Below are positions 1 through 11,825 of a stretch of DNA of 64,000 nt, one piece after another. Numbering within the stretch: the first letter of the stretch is position 1; each line of letters opens with the position of its first letter. The stretch lies in assembly GCA_023374045.1 (NCBI GenBank), contig CM041776.1, positions 47,746,171 to 47,810,170 on the forward strand, given 5' to 3'. The translations under genes were made by a program, and so were the position numbers. Source of the stretch: Limonium bicolor. Taxonomy: Eukaryota > Streptophyta > Magnoliopsida > Caryophyllales > Plumbaginaceae. The notes below the pieces were generated by a model. The model saw only the letters and a list, made by a program, of their open reading frames with translations. It did no database searches and was not told the origin of the DNA.

Positions 1-1313
1 CCTAATCTCTAATCTGATTCTTATTCTGCTACTAGACCTTTTACCCTTTATCGAGTTACCTTTCTACTTCGCAACTGAGCTTTTTGAGAGGGAGAATCGT
101 AAAGGCAATGCAACAGTGTATATTTTTGAGTGTGAAAAACGTATCTTTTACCGTGGGGCTGAACCCCTATTTATAGTGTTTACACTGCCAGATTGAGAGT
201 TGCCAGCCTGTACTTCTTTTTAATTGCCAGGCTGGCGTTTACATATAAGCAGGATATTTAATTTACTCATCCGGCCGGAACATTCTCCGATCCGGCGACA
301 TTCCCTGTTCTAAGCTGTTCCTTCTAGTCACATAGGACCGGATGTTCTACCTTTCCTTATTCTCGTACTTTTCCCTCTTCAGGTTATACCGTTGCTAATA
401 TTTATATGGTTTAGCATTTCGTCTAAGCTCAGCTCCCTGCTGACTGATGTGTCGGTTCATCTCATCATGGTCAGGCCGTCAGGCCTTTGCAAGGTCTTAT
501 TTTTCTGTTCTCGTGGATTTACAATCCGGTGTTAATATGCGTTTCAACTGTAGTGTTCTCCTATCTCGCCTTGATGGCTTTTCGTGTAGCTTAACCGTGG
601 TAGCACTTGCTATGGCAAGTGCGCCATGCAGGATGGGTTATTGGTACAAAGTACATCGGTAGTGACACTTCCTTCTAATTTCCATGTAATTGGTAGTCCT
701 TGGGACTCCTTTGATAATCTCTTATTTTGGATAACCGTCCATCCGGCAGTTTCCTTGTTGTTTGACAGTACTGTCATCTATTAGGGTGTTCCTCTTTCTG
801 AGGGAATCCCTTAATATTTTCTTATGTCTTAATCCTCCCTCCTGTCTCCACACGTTTTGTTGTGGTTACTAAGCAACGGTTTTCCTTTAGGCACTACATT
901 GTAGTCCTATTCCGGTATACCATTTATATGAGTTCCTATCGTCGTCCGCATTATGTTGACCAGGTTTTATAACCTTCCTTGTTGTATGGGGTTGGAGTTC
1001 CCGTTTCTAACTGGACTTTCCAGTAATCTCAAATCTCAGGCTTTGTATTATCCCACTGTTATGCTCACTCGGACCGCTGTCCGGCACTCATGTCTCTTAT
1101 CATTTCCTTTCTATTGCACCCGTAGTGCTTTCCTTATCATTGGTATTGCGGGTTATTCCGACTGCGTAGCATGTCGACCCATGTTGCCGGTAATTACCGT
1201 TCCCTTATTGATAGAATTCCATCGGTAGCTCCTGTTTCTCTGTTGCGCTCCGTTAAAAACCTCCAAGTTCTCCGTAACTGTGTGCAACCAGTTGTTTCTC
1301 GTATTGCTTACTG

Positions 1314-1383
1314 TTAGCTAACTGCCAGATCGGGTTTCCCCGAGTATGAGAAGGCTTTCTTCCCTCTGGCGTTTGTTCCACAT
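1314..1383 (-). pseudogene. Degraded gag-start remnant in element J
   Basis: On the minus strand, about 190 bases downstream of the primer site, one frame reads KKAFSYSGKPDLAV and then stops. The same position in element H (33916) reads RQEASSHSGKPDPAF after an ATG. The shared SGKPD core at the usual place for a gag start suggests a gag N-terminus remnant. No downstream gag domain or zinc knuckle was found, and the ATG at this site is in a different frame. Confidence 0.4.
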
Positions 1384-1556
1384 ATTTATGGTTAGGGATG
1401 TGGAGGGCGGGCCTAGGTACTATAGATGTCCGGTAAACACCGGGAAGTCCTGACTAACGCACCTCTCACTCTATCTCTCAACCCTTAACCCATAACTCAA
1501 TCTCAACCTCAATATTCTCCTAAGTTCGGTATTTCTTGTCTTCAGAGCGTAACTAC

Positions 1557-1568
1557 GCTCTGATACCA
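1557..1568 (-). other. Primer binding site, initiator tRNA-Met type (element J)
   Basis: The minus strand reads TGGTATCAGAGC, which matches the 3' end of plant initiator tRNA-Met. It sits four bases from the LTR terminus at 1573. It fixes the strand of the element and shows that the LTR to the right is the 5' LTR. Confidence 0.9.
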
Positions 1569-3227
1569 CTTTTGTAACACCCCAACTCAATCCAATTGTG
1601 GTCTCACAACTTAACAGCATATATATATACATGTCACAACGGAATTCTTTACAATCCAGGACCTTGCCACGGTCTGACTACAGAATATACCGAACATTAG
1701 TACATAACAACCTTAACCAAATACATATTCTTCTTACAATCCTCTCAACAACCTATACATCTTACTAACTCAATTGCCATATGAGTGTACATGCACAACT
1801 CGTAGGTCACTCTTAATCCTTAACACTTGTATCCTCTTCTTACTCTTGCGACGGCCGCTTCCTGATGTACCTGTGTAGTAAAAACAGCCCCCAAAGGGGG
1901 TCAGCACGAATGCTGGTACGATCCCCTCATGGCCCCCAAGCTAACGTGGCTACGACGACTAATTGTCGATAGCATGGAGGTTGATTAGATGCACAATATA
2001 ATAGTAAGTGCAGTAAACAACAACTCAAATATGAACAATCAAGTTCACACACAATGAACGACTTAAAAGCGTTCCCTTAATTAGAGAGTTAATTATTTAA
2101 CTCCTTAAGTAATGTTCCCTCTTAATCTTAGTCCAACCTTATCTCACCTCAATCTTAGTCTTGTCTTAATCTTTGAAACAACCATCCTTTAATAAGGAGT
2201 GGATGTCATTTATCTTTATCTTAATTATACAAACCATCCTTTAAAGAGGAATGGTTGCAACTCATCTTATCCTTACCTTAATCTTAAACTTAACAATACA
2301 AACCATCCTTTAAAAAGGAATGGTTGCAACTTATCTTAACCTTACCTTAACCTCAAACTTAACTTAATGTCAGTATACAAACCGTTCCTGGAGGGGAATG
2401 GTTGTAGCTTAATTCGAACCTGGGATTTAGGTGATCCCACCGCACCATCTTAATACCACCTACTCTGGACGGGAGTCCAGCGCAGCTGAGCCGGCAACCG
2501 GCCCTAGGCTACAAGTCCGAAGACAAGTCCTTAAGCGGAGGGCGGATCTGATTCAGATACCGTCCCCCTTTTTCCTTAGCATGCATGACCGGAGATCGGT
2601 CCCGGGTTTCCTCACTCAAGTTCCAGTTAGTAGCAATCTCAAGACCATGTTTGTTGGTTAACCTCTTTCGGTTCATATCGTCCCTCATTAGGGGCGTTCC
2701 TTAGTCTCACTCAATTCCTTACTAAACATTGGTTAGTAAGTTCTCACGGTATGTTGTGTTAGTTTTCAAACATCACACAACAATACAATAATACAATATA
2801 TTCCGGTTGCATGCTTTATCTTGTTTAGTGAGCACACAAAAACAAATAGCACACAAGCCGAGGGACACCTCGTTAGCAAGCAGGTCACAAGAGAACTGTA
2901 CCGTTCACCGTTGGTCGTTCGGTTGCTTACTCTCTTCCGGAGTCCAAATCCCCAAGTCCTAAAACATTCATTCAGTTTTAGGTTGTTAATCACTTAACTT
3001 AATCCAACTTACTTAACTTGCTTAACCTACTTAATCCCTTAATGATTCCCACCTAACACCTCTTAAGTCTTACAACTTAATCTTATATCTTAACCTTAAA
3101 CTTTTAAGTTTATACTTAACTTAACTTAATCCCTTAAGTTCCTAGGGTCCTAATCATTACCACCCCTCCAAAGGTATACCTTATTACCTATTACCATTCT
3201 TAGGATTTAAATTTTTTTTTTTAAGTG

Positions 3228-3500
3228 CTAAGGGCCGTCCGACCCACCGTCCGACCCACCCTCTGGGTCGGACCATTCCAGTAACTTTCGGGTTTGAAAA
3301 ACCCTACATGTCCGACCCATGGCCGACCCAACCAATTGGGTCGGACCATTCCAGAAACTTATTTGCCCTCTAAAACTCACCCGTCCGACCCATGTCCGAC
3401 CCAAGACCTCTGGGTCAGACCATTCCAGAACCTTTCCCTGGCGTTAAACAGAGGCCGTCCGACCCAAACTTGGGTCGGACCCCTGGGTCGGACGCCACTA
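3228..3500. repeat. Tandem inverted-repeat array in LTR1 (GTCCGACCCA/TGGGTCGGAC)
   Basis: Four units with a period of roughly 75-80 bp. Each unit has one or two copies of GTCCGACCCA followed within about 10 bases by the inverted TGGGTCGGAC, then CCATTCCAG and a variable spacer. Arms are 9-10 bp and mostly perfect. The short frames across it only translate the repeat. LTR2 carries the same array at 11210-11460. Confidence 0.85.
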
Positions 3501-5778
3501 AAACATGCCCAAACTTTGCCAAATCTTCACTAATCCTTTCCTCAAGCCATCCAATGTGTTCTAACATCATTTAGACCCTTAAACCCACCTTAGAGCATCC
3601 TCCAAACACATTAAATCATTCACCAAGATTCACCTTAATCATTATACATTTTTCCTTGTAATAATGCTAACACTTGTAATGCTTTCCTCTAGGTTTCTAG
3701 GTGGTGGTTCATACCTAATGTAACCACTATGCCAAATGTTTTCCTCACCACTATAACATCTTCTCCCAAGCATCTTTCACCACCGAAAATTCTTTTATGC
3801 ATTGACTTAAAGTTCCTTCACAAGCTTAAGCTTCCCTCCACCAACACCTTATTTCCTTCCTAGTTGTTTACCAATATTTACCTAAGTCCTAAATACTCAA
3901 TTACATTCTCTTGATTCCTAAATCCTTCAAAGTAATGCCTAAGTCATTATAACTCATTATAACACTTTATCTCACCCCTTTTCCATCAAGACACCTCTAA
4001 GACTTCCTAGTACTTCCTTAGTCATTATATTCCCTTAGGACATATCTTAATCACCTTAAGCATTATACCTTCTCCTTAAACTTATGCACAAGGTATACAT
4101 TCCTCATCTCATGATTTGGTGTGTTCAAAAACACTCACCAATCCTCTAATTCCTCCTAGACCTCTCTAGGTCATTCTAAACCTCAAGAACTCCTTAGTTA
4201 ACTCATTTCCACCCAATTTTCTTTTCATGCTCCCTAGTAAACCCTAGGGCATATTAACTCACCACTACCACTTAAACACTTTGTTTTCTACTCAAATTTC
4301 GCCATAGCTTCTCTAGCAGCTTATCATGCCCAAATGCATTGTTTTCCTCATTTAACCATCTCACACACATCAAGTTCTTTCTCATCTTATTTTCTCACCC
4401 AAATCAACTTATTCACATCATACTCAATATATTGCACTAATCTTAAATTGCATAGCACTAAGGCTCTTAAATGACATGGCTCTTAGGCCCTTAAATGACT
4501 TAAACTTAAACACTGAATTTCCCATATATAAAAGCTTTCAACCTGCAAATACACCCATCAATCTCATAGTAATTATAATGCTCTTAAAATCCTTCTTAAA
4601 CTTATATTACTAACTCATTCCAATTGGCTCCTTAGTCACAAGTTCACAAGCTTATTTAGTTATTTTTCTTAGGTTATATAACCCAAAACACAATGTAAGC
4701 TCTAAGCCATATTGGTATCCACCCAAACTCATCCTTTAAAACTTAAACCACCATTAGGTAAGCATTTTACCTTGTTTTCTCAAGCTTATCTTAACTTCCT
4801 CCTTAGACCTTCTTCTTGCATGAATCTCGGCTACCACTTAAATTCCCCTTGCCAATGTTCTAATCAATATTCAATAACTCATATGAGTACCAAACAATAC
4901 ACTAACCTCAAGGAATAAAAACCTAGGTTAGAAATGTGTTCTAAGGCATAAAAGTGGATGATTACCTTTGAAGTCTCAAAGTAGACTTGGGCATTGAATG
5001 AAATAGGACCTCCACTAGTCCTTGATGAATAAATCAAGCTAGAACAAGGCATAAAAACAAGGCCCCATGAGAAGGAATTTTCGGCCATATAAGGAAGATG
5101 ATGGAAACTTGGGTTTTCTTATATTTTCTTTACCTTAAGAGAATGGAGAAGCTAATGAGCTCTTCAAACTTGATTTTCCTCCATCAATGGAGTTTCCTCT
5201 TGGCACCAAAATGGAGCTTTGAAAGATTTGAAAAGATAGAAAGATAGGTCTTGGCCTAACTAAGAGAAATATGTGCTTAGTTTTTGATTTGGAGCTAAAA
5301 TGAGTAAGTTATGGACAAGGCAAGGTGGTGTTGCCATGGGTGATGCTCCTACGTGAATGAAGGGAGGAAGAAGATGGTGGAACCGTGTGAAGAAGAGAAA
5401 TGAAGAGAGAGAAGAAGAAAGGTGGCTAATATAAGATATTTGCTTTAATAAAGCAAATAGTACTCTTTTACTTATCTCTTCTTTTCTTCCTTATTTGACT
5501 ACTTATGGTGACTCATCCTCCCTTAGAAAAACTGGCCCCCTCATTATAAACAAGATATTTATGGTCTTGTTTGACCAACTAATTGACTTAAGTTGATTAA
5601 AACTTAAACTAGTCACTATTTGGCACTATTCACTAATCAGTGCACATATTTCTGAAATTTTTGATTTCCCATTGATTTTGACCTCCTAATGTGATACTAA
5701 TTAGTACAAATGTTTATTAAAGAGTAATGATGGACATTTAGCCACTCAAAACTCAATTCTAAGACAATTTCTCAAAAA

Positions 5779-5804
5779 TGTGCTTTAAGACTTCTTAAAG
5801 CACA
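5779..5804. repeat. Conserved U3 hairpin with 11-bp arms
   Basis: TGTGCTTTAAG and CTTAAAGCACA surround a 4-base loop, ACTT. LTR2 has the same perfect arms at 13470-13495 with loop GCTC, so the stem is kept while the loop has changed. Confidence 0.8.
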
Positions 5805-6073
5805 TTTTGTGTTTTAACTTGTTTTCAAGCTTGGTTTTCTTTGCTAATTGATTTAAAATGACCATTAGGATATTACTAAGGTCTTATCATGATACTTGGG
5901 TACTCACCCAAGTCTCTCCAAGCTTAGAGCATATTTTTGCCCTAATTGCCCTTAAGGCATTTTCTTGTGTTTTCCTTGGTTTAAATTGTCTACCAATCTT
6001 TCTAAGGCATATTTTAGCCTTTCTACATCATGATTTGATGTTTACTTAGCATACTTAGGTTTGGGGTATTTCA

Positions 6074-9000
6074 TGCAAGCACAAGAGACAAGGTTCCAAC
6101 ACATTCCATGATTTAAGGGACTACTTTTACCTTTCTTATATAATAATGTAAATATTCAACTTTGGCTCCTTATTTGACTAAGCCTTCACGTGAGAGACTC
6201 TCCAGGCCCTCCAATAATCGATGCCAATCTCCTTGGTGAGTCATTAGGCATTACAAAACATTAAACAAAGCAAATAATGTGTTTTAAGACAATTTTACCT
6301 ACCTTTCTCATTTGCACTCCATTCCAGCCGACACCAAGCAGCTCCAACCTCTCTTTTGCCTCTCTAAACCATGGAGAGCATTCCAAATACAGAGAAGAAC
6401 ATCAATTGACATAGGTAAGCTTATTAAGCCATTTTATGTTCATTCTCTTCACATTTCCTTCCTCTTTCCATGGAGCTAAGCAAAAATGATTTCCATCCAT
6501 GGATCTAGCTTGTTTTGGAGGTCAAAATGAGGGCAAATATCGGCTGTAACAAGGGAAGGAGGTGGAGAAATCTAATCTTGTTCTTAAGGTATAAAAATGT
6601 GCTTTAAGCACTTATCTTTTGATTCCCTTCCATTCCGGTTGTAAAACCTGTTCTCTTAGCCTTCTAATCTTCTTCTTAACATACTTATTCAGTGGATCTA
6701 TCAAGAGCTTCAAGGTATAACCAGATCTAAGCCAAAAACACCATTTTTTGGCATTTTAATCAAGGTAAAAATTAGCCATCTTCGAATCTGAGTTATGTCG
6801 GTTTTAAGCCTTGGTTTAGTAGCTCTTTTGATGCTCTTTTCCTACTGTAAATTCAGGCTGAAGACAACCCTTGGTTACCTTGGTATTCTAAGGTAAATCT
6901 TACCTTGAAATATACATTAAAACACTTCTTGTGGTTAGATCTTGCTTGGAGACTAACTATGCCTTAATTGCTGTTTGAAAACATGTAAAAGGAGCTGTGG
7001 AAATTTTATTCCTAAGCAGCCGAAACCAAACAAGGCTTTAACTTGGCAAAAACAAGGTATAAATCACTTAAACCTTCACTTGGTATATTAATATGTAATT
7101 ATACATATGTGTATAATTTGTGCCGTGAGCGAATGGGTTAATAAGGTCTTATTTTGACCTTAGGTGATTAAGGAATGGTTTGGTAAATTTATCTAACTAA
7201 TTAATTAACATAATTGTCAAATTTAAGACATTATGTGGGAAATTGGTAAATATGGAAAAATATGTGTAAGGGCCGAGAGTTTAATGCATTTTTGGGCATT
7301 TATGTGTAATTCATTTTATAAGCTAATGTTTGTAATAAGGCCATGTACTTTAGGCCATTTTATTTATGCATTTATAAGGTTTTATTTAAGTTTAGGTGGT
7401 ATATATGCATTACCGCATATTATAAGGGGTTAAAGTGTAATTAAATTAAATTTGGGGGCTATATAATAATAAAGCTGAAAATTAGAGGTTTAAATGAGTT
7501 TAAATAAAAATTATAAGATTTTATAAAGTTTTGGGGTTAAATGGTAATTTCTGGAAAATATGGTTATAAACCGTAATTATAAGGAATTGGTGGTCAAGGA
7601 AATATTAAGGAGGTCAACCTTGACCATATGGTAGGTTTTGACCAAATTAAATAAGTTAGATAACTTATTTAAGGTCTTATTATAAGATAAGTATTTAATT
7701 GTAACAATTTTATAACATATGTGGTATATATGTTATTACCGAAAGTTAAGGGTGTAAAATGGTATTATAAACACCCATGGGCTATTAGGAATTTTTAGGA
7801 ATTTATTAGGTTGTTTTTGGAATTAAAATAAACTATATATGTATAATATATAGTTATTATGTCATTATGACACTTTGGAATAAAAGATGGGGTGGAAATG
7901 AAAAATACTGAAAGTATATGGTTAGAAAGGGTAATTATAACCCTTTGGTGAAATTTGGTGATTTTTAGAATTATATAAGAGCATTTAAGAAGATATATGT
8001 ATAATATATAATTTTAAAGATATCATAAAACTATATGTTATAAAGTGGGCCAAATGGCAATTATAGGAACTTGGTGTGTTAGAAAAATAATATGTAACAG
8101 CTAGGGTCTGTCCATAATTTTAAATATATATATAACCATAGGTTATATTATATTAAGGTTTAAAATTTTATATTATATGTTATATATAACATGTATAAAC
8201 TATGGGGTGCATTTGTAAATAAAGGAAACTATGGATTATGAAAAAGAATAAGGTTTTGGTATTGGGCCCATGCGGCAATATTAAACAGTTTTGCATAAAA
8301 ACTATATGTTATAAATTAAAGGAAATAAGAATATCATGATATATGATATTAGTATAAGGTATAACATTACAAAATGTTATGTGGTCAAAATGGAATTTAA
8401 AAGAAATATAAGGGCTATACCGAATTATAAGAGATTGGAGAATGAATTTTAGACTATGGTCTATAATGTTATAAATGTTATAACAATTATATGGTACTAA
8501 GGTGGTTTAGATGGAATTAATAAGTAAGGATATTCACATTAAATAATGTGACAAACTATAAGTAAATAAGATTTATAAACTAAGGTATTTATTGAATAAA
8601 CCTTAGGAGTTGTAATTATACAACATAAAGATGTTACATAACATTAGGGTAATAATCTTAATATAAGTTGTATAATATGATATAACAAATGGGAATAATC
8701 ATCTAATATAAGATGATAAAATGTAACATATAATATAAGAGTTTTCTAACTCATGGAACTTACCTATATTGGTATATATATACATATGCGAGAATAATGT
8801 ATATAAGGATGGATATATATTATGGTTGGAAACCATATAATATAATGGTGGTGATTATTACATGACTATAGCTTACAAACTATAAGTTATAAGTTTTTGA
8901 ATGCAAATATAATTTGCTAAGATAATGGATTATATAATACAATGTATTATAATGGATGGTGGAAAAATAATACAATATAATAAACAATGCATGCATACAT

Positions 9001-9298
9001 GCAACTATAGGTTGTATACCTAAATTCGATGAAGGATAAGATTAAAGAAATATAATGAATTAAACTTAACAGTCGAAATATTTTGACATACGAGTTTTAG
9101 TAATAAAGCCGACCGGTTTAGAGAAACCCGTAACAAATAACTGTTGAAATCCGGGGATAAACTGTCGGGGTTACTTGTTATTCGGAAATACCGGATGTAG
9201 TTAGTCATGGAGACTGACTTATAGTTTTATTTCCGTTTAGATCATACTTCAGACGGAGGCGCTTGACGAGCTAGTGTTCTACACTGCGCATCCTAGGT
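6074..9298 (+). repeat. LTR 'A', left segment (plus strand, interrupted)
   Basis: This segment is alignable by eye with solo LTR B. Near 7210 and 17190 both share an AAGACATTATGTGG stretch, the following AATTGGTAAATATGGA, and GGCCGAGAGTTTAA. In B, about 0.6 kb of LTR precedes the part matching 6080-6400, so A's 5' end should lie beyond the left edge, on the far side of element J, which interrupts it. A resumes at 13937 after solo LTR2. The segment is very AT-rich, contains many ATATAA tracts and shows no coding frame. Confidence 0.75.
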
Positions 9299-11209
9299 TG
9301 TAACACCCCATCCAACAACAAACACATAACAACATTCTGCAGCGGAAAATATACTACTTCACATTTCTTAACTCGTTGGTGTTACACGCCGTTAACCACC
9401 CACGTGGCTAACAAGGCAATTACATAAACATTGTACCGGTCTGATGGACTAGATTCCCGAGCGACTACACATTACTGACCCTTCCATTAACAATAGAAAC
9501 AACATACACCTTCCAACTGTACCGAGTATTCACAAACTAATGCCGATAACAATCTCGGTCTTACTACACCTACAATACATATACAATTTAAATGATTACC
9601 CATGTACAGCGACTACCCCGTCCTACTCTCGAACGGCTTCCAGCTCCTTGTACCTGAAATAGGAAAAGAAGAGAAAGGGTGGCCCCCAAGGGGCTCAGCA
9701 CCTTTGCTGGTATGGTAATCCCGCAGCCCACATGCTACCGGGCCACGCACAACTAATTGTTGTCTTAGCATGCGGTTGATTATATTTAAATCATACATGT
9801 AACTTAAAACACACAACACGAATCATTCCGCCTCAATGGGCTCGACAAACAGTTAACATATCCATACTTGATAGGTCACTCATGGTATTCATTACCCCTA
9901 GAGTGTTACTCCTCTAATGGAGCTACTTCCTTAATAGACGACAACTACCCATTAATCGGGTTATCCTTAACGCCTCTTATCACAAACTGGGATTCATTTC
10001 CATGATCCACATACTCCACATTTTGCAACATATAACATTCATCACATAACAACACATAACAACACTTTTCACGTTTCAACGTGCACATAATAACATCGCA
10101 ATAGATATTGCATTATATCAACAACACATAACATAACGGGAACGGTTCTCTTAGGAACCGACCCAAACATAGTTAATTCACTGGTAAGCCTAGAGAATGA
10201 TGTCACCCTCATGGTAAGCTCGTTATACAACACTCATTGCCGTCCTAATAGTCGGACGAGTAACTTAAGTTAAGATGGTTCGGGTTTGGTGACCCGAACA
10301 CACCACACAAACACATGTTCCCCCTAAACTGATCATAAGTCAGAATAGCTAAGCTTTAGAGTAAGCTAATGGGAGATCATAACCCGTGAGGGAAACAACC
10401 ATAACATAACAGAGAGGAGGGTAAGGCTAAAAAGGATACCCACTCCCAAACAACGCGCGACCGGCCTAACCGGATTCCTCACCACTGTTAGTACATATTT
10501 ACTTGTAGATAAATTGTTAGAGCCCCACTATGGAGTCTATCACATACACACATTATACAACATTACTACTGGGTTAAACATACGAGAGAGGTCCTTACAA
10601 ACACACACACAAATATCACATAATTAACACACGCATAGCCATGGTTAGAACGTCCCATGGTTCGGGTCGTTTAATCCGAATACCGAACTCCCATATGACC
10701 CTAGACTCAGTTAACTAAGGTTAACACTTCCGAGGTTAAACGGTATCGGAACTAGACACGTCACATATATGAATTACTGTAAACTCATTACATGTTTTAT
10801 CTTACAATGTGGCAAACATACAGAAAAACACATTGGCATACAAGCCGGTGTAATCCGGTAGGACACAGGTTGCAAGAAAACCATACCTGTCACCGGAGTT
10901 CACTTTATCATGTCCACTTATGTTCCTCGAGCAACTCTCGAACAACTGATAACATTACATGTACTTTTATTAACATCGGGGTAACATGATTGTTTAAAGT
11001 CTAATGCTTATAACTTTTCCCGTTAACTTAGTTACATAACTTCACATTTTAACTTGTTTTACTTTTACATTTTAATACAACTTTTCCCCCACTAAATTGT
11101 CATTATAACTCACTTAACATGTCCTTAACAATCTTATAACATCATTACTTAATAATCCCCATCATCCTATAACCTTAAACAATGTTTTGTTTTTTTTTTA
11201 CATATTTTG

Positions 11210-11460
11210 GGCCGTCCGACCCACCGTCCGACCCACAACTGGGTCGGACCGTTCCAGAAACTTTTCCCGTCTTTTAAATACACCTGTCCGACCCATGTCT
11301 GACCCAACCATCTGGGTCGGACCATTCCAGAGACTTAGAGCACACACGTCCGACCCATGTCCGACCCAAGACCTCTGGGTCGGACCATTCCAGAAACATC
11401 AACGGGTGACTTAACAGAGGCTGTCCGACCCACCCTGGGTCGGACCACTGGATCGGACAA
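11210..11460. repeat. Inverted-repeat array, GTCCGACCCA type, in LTR2
   Basis: Four units with a period of about 75-80 bp, homologous to the array in LTR1 at 3228-3500. The last unit is degenerate (CTGGATCGGAC). The open frames on both strands here are by-products of the repeat. Confidence 0.85.
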
Positions 11461-11639
11461 CATCAGAAGTTGTCCAAAACTTGTCAAACTTTCTCCAAAC
11501 TTTTCCTCAAGCCTCCTAATGTGTTCTAACATCATTTGGCACCTTTATTCCTTCATATAACACCCATAAAACTCATTTTATAACTCCTTAAACACTTACT
11601 CTCTTCTTACCATTTTCATACCTTAAACAACATTTTTAG

Positions 11640-11825
11640 AGTGGTCCGAGACTTGGTCCTTACCTTAAGTCCCGGACCAATACTTACAGAGACTCTCGGC
11701 TGTTTTTAATAGGGTGGTCCGGGACCTTGTACTCACCCCAAGTCCCAGACCAAGACAGTTTTCCAACTCTCGGCCTGTTTTTCATGTATGGTCCGGGACA
11801 TCTTGCAATACCTAAGTCCCGGACC
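11640..11825. repeat. Inverted-repeat array, GGTCCGGGAC type, in LTR2
   Basis: Three units of about 75 bp, each GGTCCGRGAC - about 20 bases - GTCCCGGACC, separated by spacers containing CTCTCGGC. Arrays of the same type occur in LTR C (43136-43470) and LTR F (61548-61805). LTR2 is the only LTR here with both array types next to each other. Confidence 0.85.

Larger units (their letters stand above)
1..1572 (-). mobile_element. Element J: 5' internal region of a non-autonomous Ty3/gypsy-type LTR retrotransposon
   Basis: Reading on the minus strand, this is the internal sequence just downstream of a 5' LTR. The 5' LTR lies to the right, from 1573, and a tRNA-Met-type primer site sits between them. 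The rest of the element continues off the left edge. No gag or pol frame is open here. About 390-1572 is collinear with 58690-59867 in element F, including a shared stretch around 404-490 and the AGTGCGCCATGCA stretch near 620. The conserved internal sequence is therefore non-coding, as in large retrotransposon derivatives (LARDs). A 9-bp inverted repeat (GCCAGCCTG at 202-210, CAGGCTGGC at 228-236) lies near the window edge. The short plus-strand frames at 447-662 and 953-1228 are antisense to the element and have no family resemblance. Confidence 0.75.
1573..6073 (-). repeat. 5' LTR of element J (LTR1), 4.5 kb
   Basis: The plus strand begins TGTAACACCCC and ends GGGGTATTTCA, so in sense the LTR runs TGAAATACCCC to GGGGTGTTACA. 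Bases TGCAA (6074-6078) should be one half of a 5-bp TSD whose partner is off the left edge. In sense order it holds: an 11-bp U3 hairpin (5779-5804); a TATA-like CTTATATTAG (5426-5435) followed by CT-rich sequence; an array of GTCCGACCCA inverted repeats (3228-3500); GGTGAACGGTACAG (a donor-like site, intron edge 2901); a multi-hairpin module (1874-1985); an acceptor-like CAG (1871-1873); a CAGACCGT block; and TTCCGTTG near the end. It is clearly related to LTR2, F and C. U3 is only about 0.6 kb, so most of the LTR would be transcribed leader. Confidence 0.88.
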
